DNA of 64,000 nt from Cellulomonas fimi (lineage in GTDB: Bacteria > Actinomycetota > Actinomycetes > Actinomycetales > Cellulomonadaceae). The number at the start of each line of letters is the position of its first letter. Within the stretch, counting starts at the first letter, position 1. The DNA is taken from assembly GCF_028583725.1 (NCBI RefSeq), contig NZ_CP110680.1, positions 2,728,001 to 2,792,000 on the forward strand, in the 5' to 3' direction. Below the pieces are notes generated by a model. That model saw only the letters and a program-made list of their open reading frames with translations. It did not search any database and had not been told where the DNA came from. The position numbers and the translations under genes were made by a program. Shown here piece after piece: positions 62,659 to 64,000 of this stretch.

Positions 62659-63287
62659 GCCGCGGCCTGCGCGGCAGCGGCGAGCAGCAGCTCCGTCGAA
62701 CGCGCCCCGGGATCGAGGTGACCCGCCGAACGCTCGCCCAGGTAGCTGGCACGTCCCTTCGTGGCGACCAGCGGGATCGTCGCCTGCGCGCCGTCGGCCG
62801 CGGCCTGCGCCGCCGCCGCGAGCACGGCCGCGGGCCCCGCGCCGGAGTCGGCCGCCGCGACGGCGGCCTCGGTCGCGGGCGTCCACGCGTCGACCATCGT
62901 CTTCTCGCCCGTCGTCGCCTTGCCGCGCACGACGATCCCCTCCAGCGCGGCCTCGAGCAGCGCGACGACGCCGCCGCTGTCGAGCTCGCTCACGGCCGTG
63001 GCCCGGGCGGCCCGCAGGAACGCGGTGCCGTACAGCGGCCCGGCCGCTCCGCCGACGGTCGACATGAGGGTCGTCGCGACGAGCTTGAGGACGTCGCCGA
63101 TCTCGGCGGGCTGCTCGGGCAGCGCGTCCAGCTTGGCGACGACCGCCTTGAAGCCGCGGTTGAGGTTCTCGCCGTGGTCGCCGTCGCCGATCTGACGGTC
63201 GAGCTCGACCAGCTCGTCGCGGTGCTCGGCGACCGTCGCGGCGCTCGCGCGCACCCACGCCACCGCCCACGCCACGTCCAGCGTCAT
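62655..63287 (-). CDS. dhaL: Dihydroxyacetone kinase ADP-binding subunit DhaL
   Basis: Carries the tightly bound ADP that is rephosphorylated by DhaM and phosphorylates dihydroxyacetone held by DhaK. The 210-residue all-helical protein has the metal/nucleotide-binding motif ELDRQIGDGDHGENLNRGF, GGAAGPLYGTAFLRAA, and the later GEKTMVDAWTPA and KGRASYLGERSAGHLDPGA. It starts 34 bp after the dhaK stop. Confidence 0.94.
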   Translation of the reverse strand: MTLDVAWAVAWVRASAATVAEHRDELVELDRQIGDGDHGENLNRGFKAVVAKLDALPEQPAEIGDVLKLVATTLMSTVGGAAGPLYGTAFLRAARATAVSELDSGGVVALLEAALEGIVVRGKATTGEKTMVDAWTPATEAAVAAADSGAGPAAVLAAAAQAAADGAQATIPLVATKGRASYLGERSAGHLDPGARSTELLLAAAAQAAA

Positions 63288-63321
63288 GCCCCGTCCCCTC
63301 GACCGCGGACGTCCCGGAGCG

Positions 63322-64000
<679 letters not shown>

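Overview
The window is a very GC-rich, densely coded stretch of an actinobacterial chromosome, almost certainly a Cellulomonas. The 1102-residue product of 6784-10092 has the exact architecture and near-identical motifs of Cellulomonas fimi CenC (two family-4 cellulose-binding modules, Ig-like domain, GH9 catalytic domain, two C-terminal Ig-like domains). The rest is the standard actinobacterial translation/cell-envelope superoperon, nearly all on the minus strand.

Layout in transcription order (high to low coordinates, minus strand unless stated). 61945-64000: dihydroxyacetone kinase operon dhaK (cut by the window end), dhaL, dhaM-HPr. 59366-61848: TetR regulator and a 14-TM drug exporter. 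58481-59356: DUF4233 and ndk. 53029-58390: smc, a small membrane protein, ftsY. 49385-52849: amtB-glnB-glnD nitrogen operon. 41452-49360: ffh, an amidohydrolase, rpsP-khpA, rimM-trmD, rplS, lepB-rnhB, DUF2469. 38172-41338: yraN, comM-like, dprA. 36068-37689: whiG/fliA sigma factor facing a plus-strand M23 peptidase. 30132-35596: rpsB-tsf-pyrH-frr-cdsA-rlmN. 24266-30131: DivIVA-domain protein, dxr, rip1 and ispG (two MEP isoprenoid genes around a site-2 protease), with a plus-strand FAD oxidoreductase. 17111-24192: GNAT protein, plus-strand Fpg/Nei homologue, proS, plus-strand DUF4439 lipoprotein, rimP-nusA-ylxR. 1-16948: infB, rbfA, a divergent TetR/MFS pair, truB, cenC, ribF, rpsO, pnp, M16 peptidase, AraC-like regulator, dapB (cut by the window start).

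The accessory genes break an otherwise conserved backbone. cenC sits between truB and ribF with its own CelR/CebR-type operator and terminator, and a TetR/MFS pair separates truB from rbfA. Many junctions overlap as ATGA or GTGA, suggesting translational coupling (rimP/nusA lie 1 nt apart; frr/cdsA, yraN/comM/dprA, lepB/rnhB, rpsP/khpA, amtB/glnB and dhaL/dhaM overlap).

The most unusual signals are in untranslated leaders. Upstream of infB are four chained mini-ORFs (4-5 codons each, joined by ATGA overlaps) followed by a hairpin that covers the infB ribosome-binding site. The rplS leader carries three copies of a CTGTGGCAG box arranged so that two 10-bp helices are mutually exclusive. A 96-bp nested inverted repeat lies between infB and rbfA. 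A 16-bp x 6 minisatellite abuts the likely rpsB promoter. No tRNA, rRNA, CRISPR array, insertion sequence or prophage was seen.
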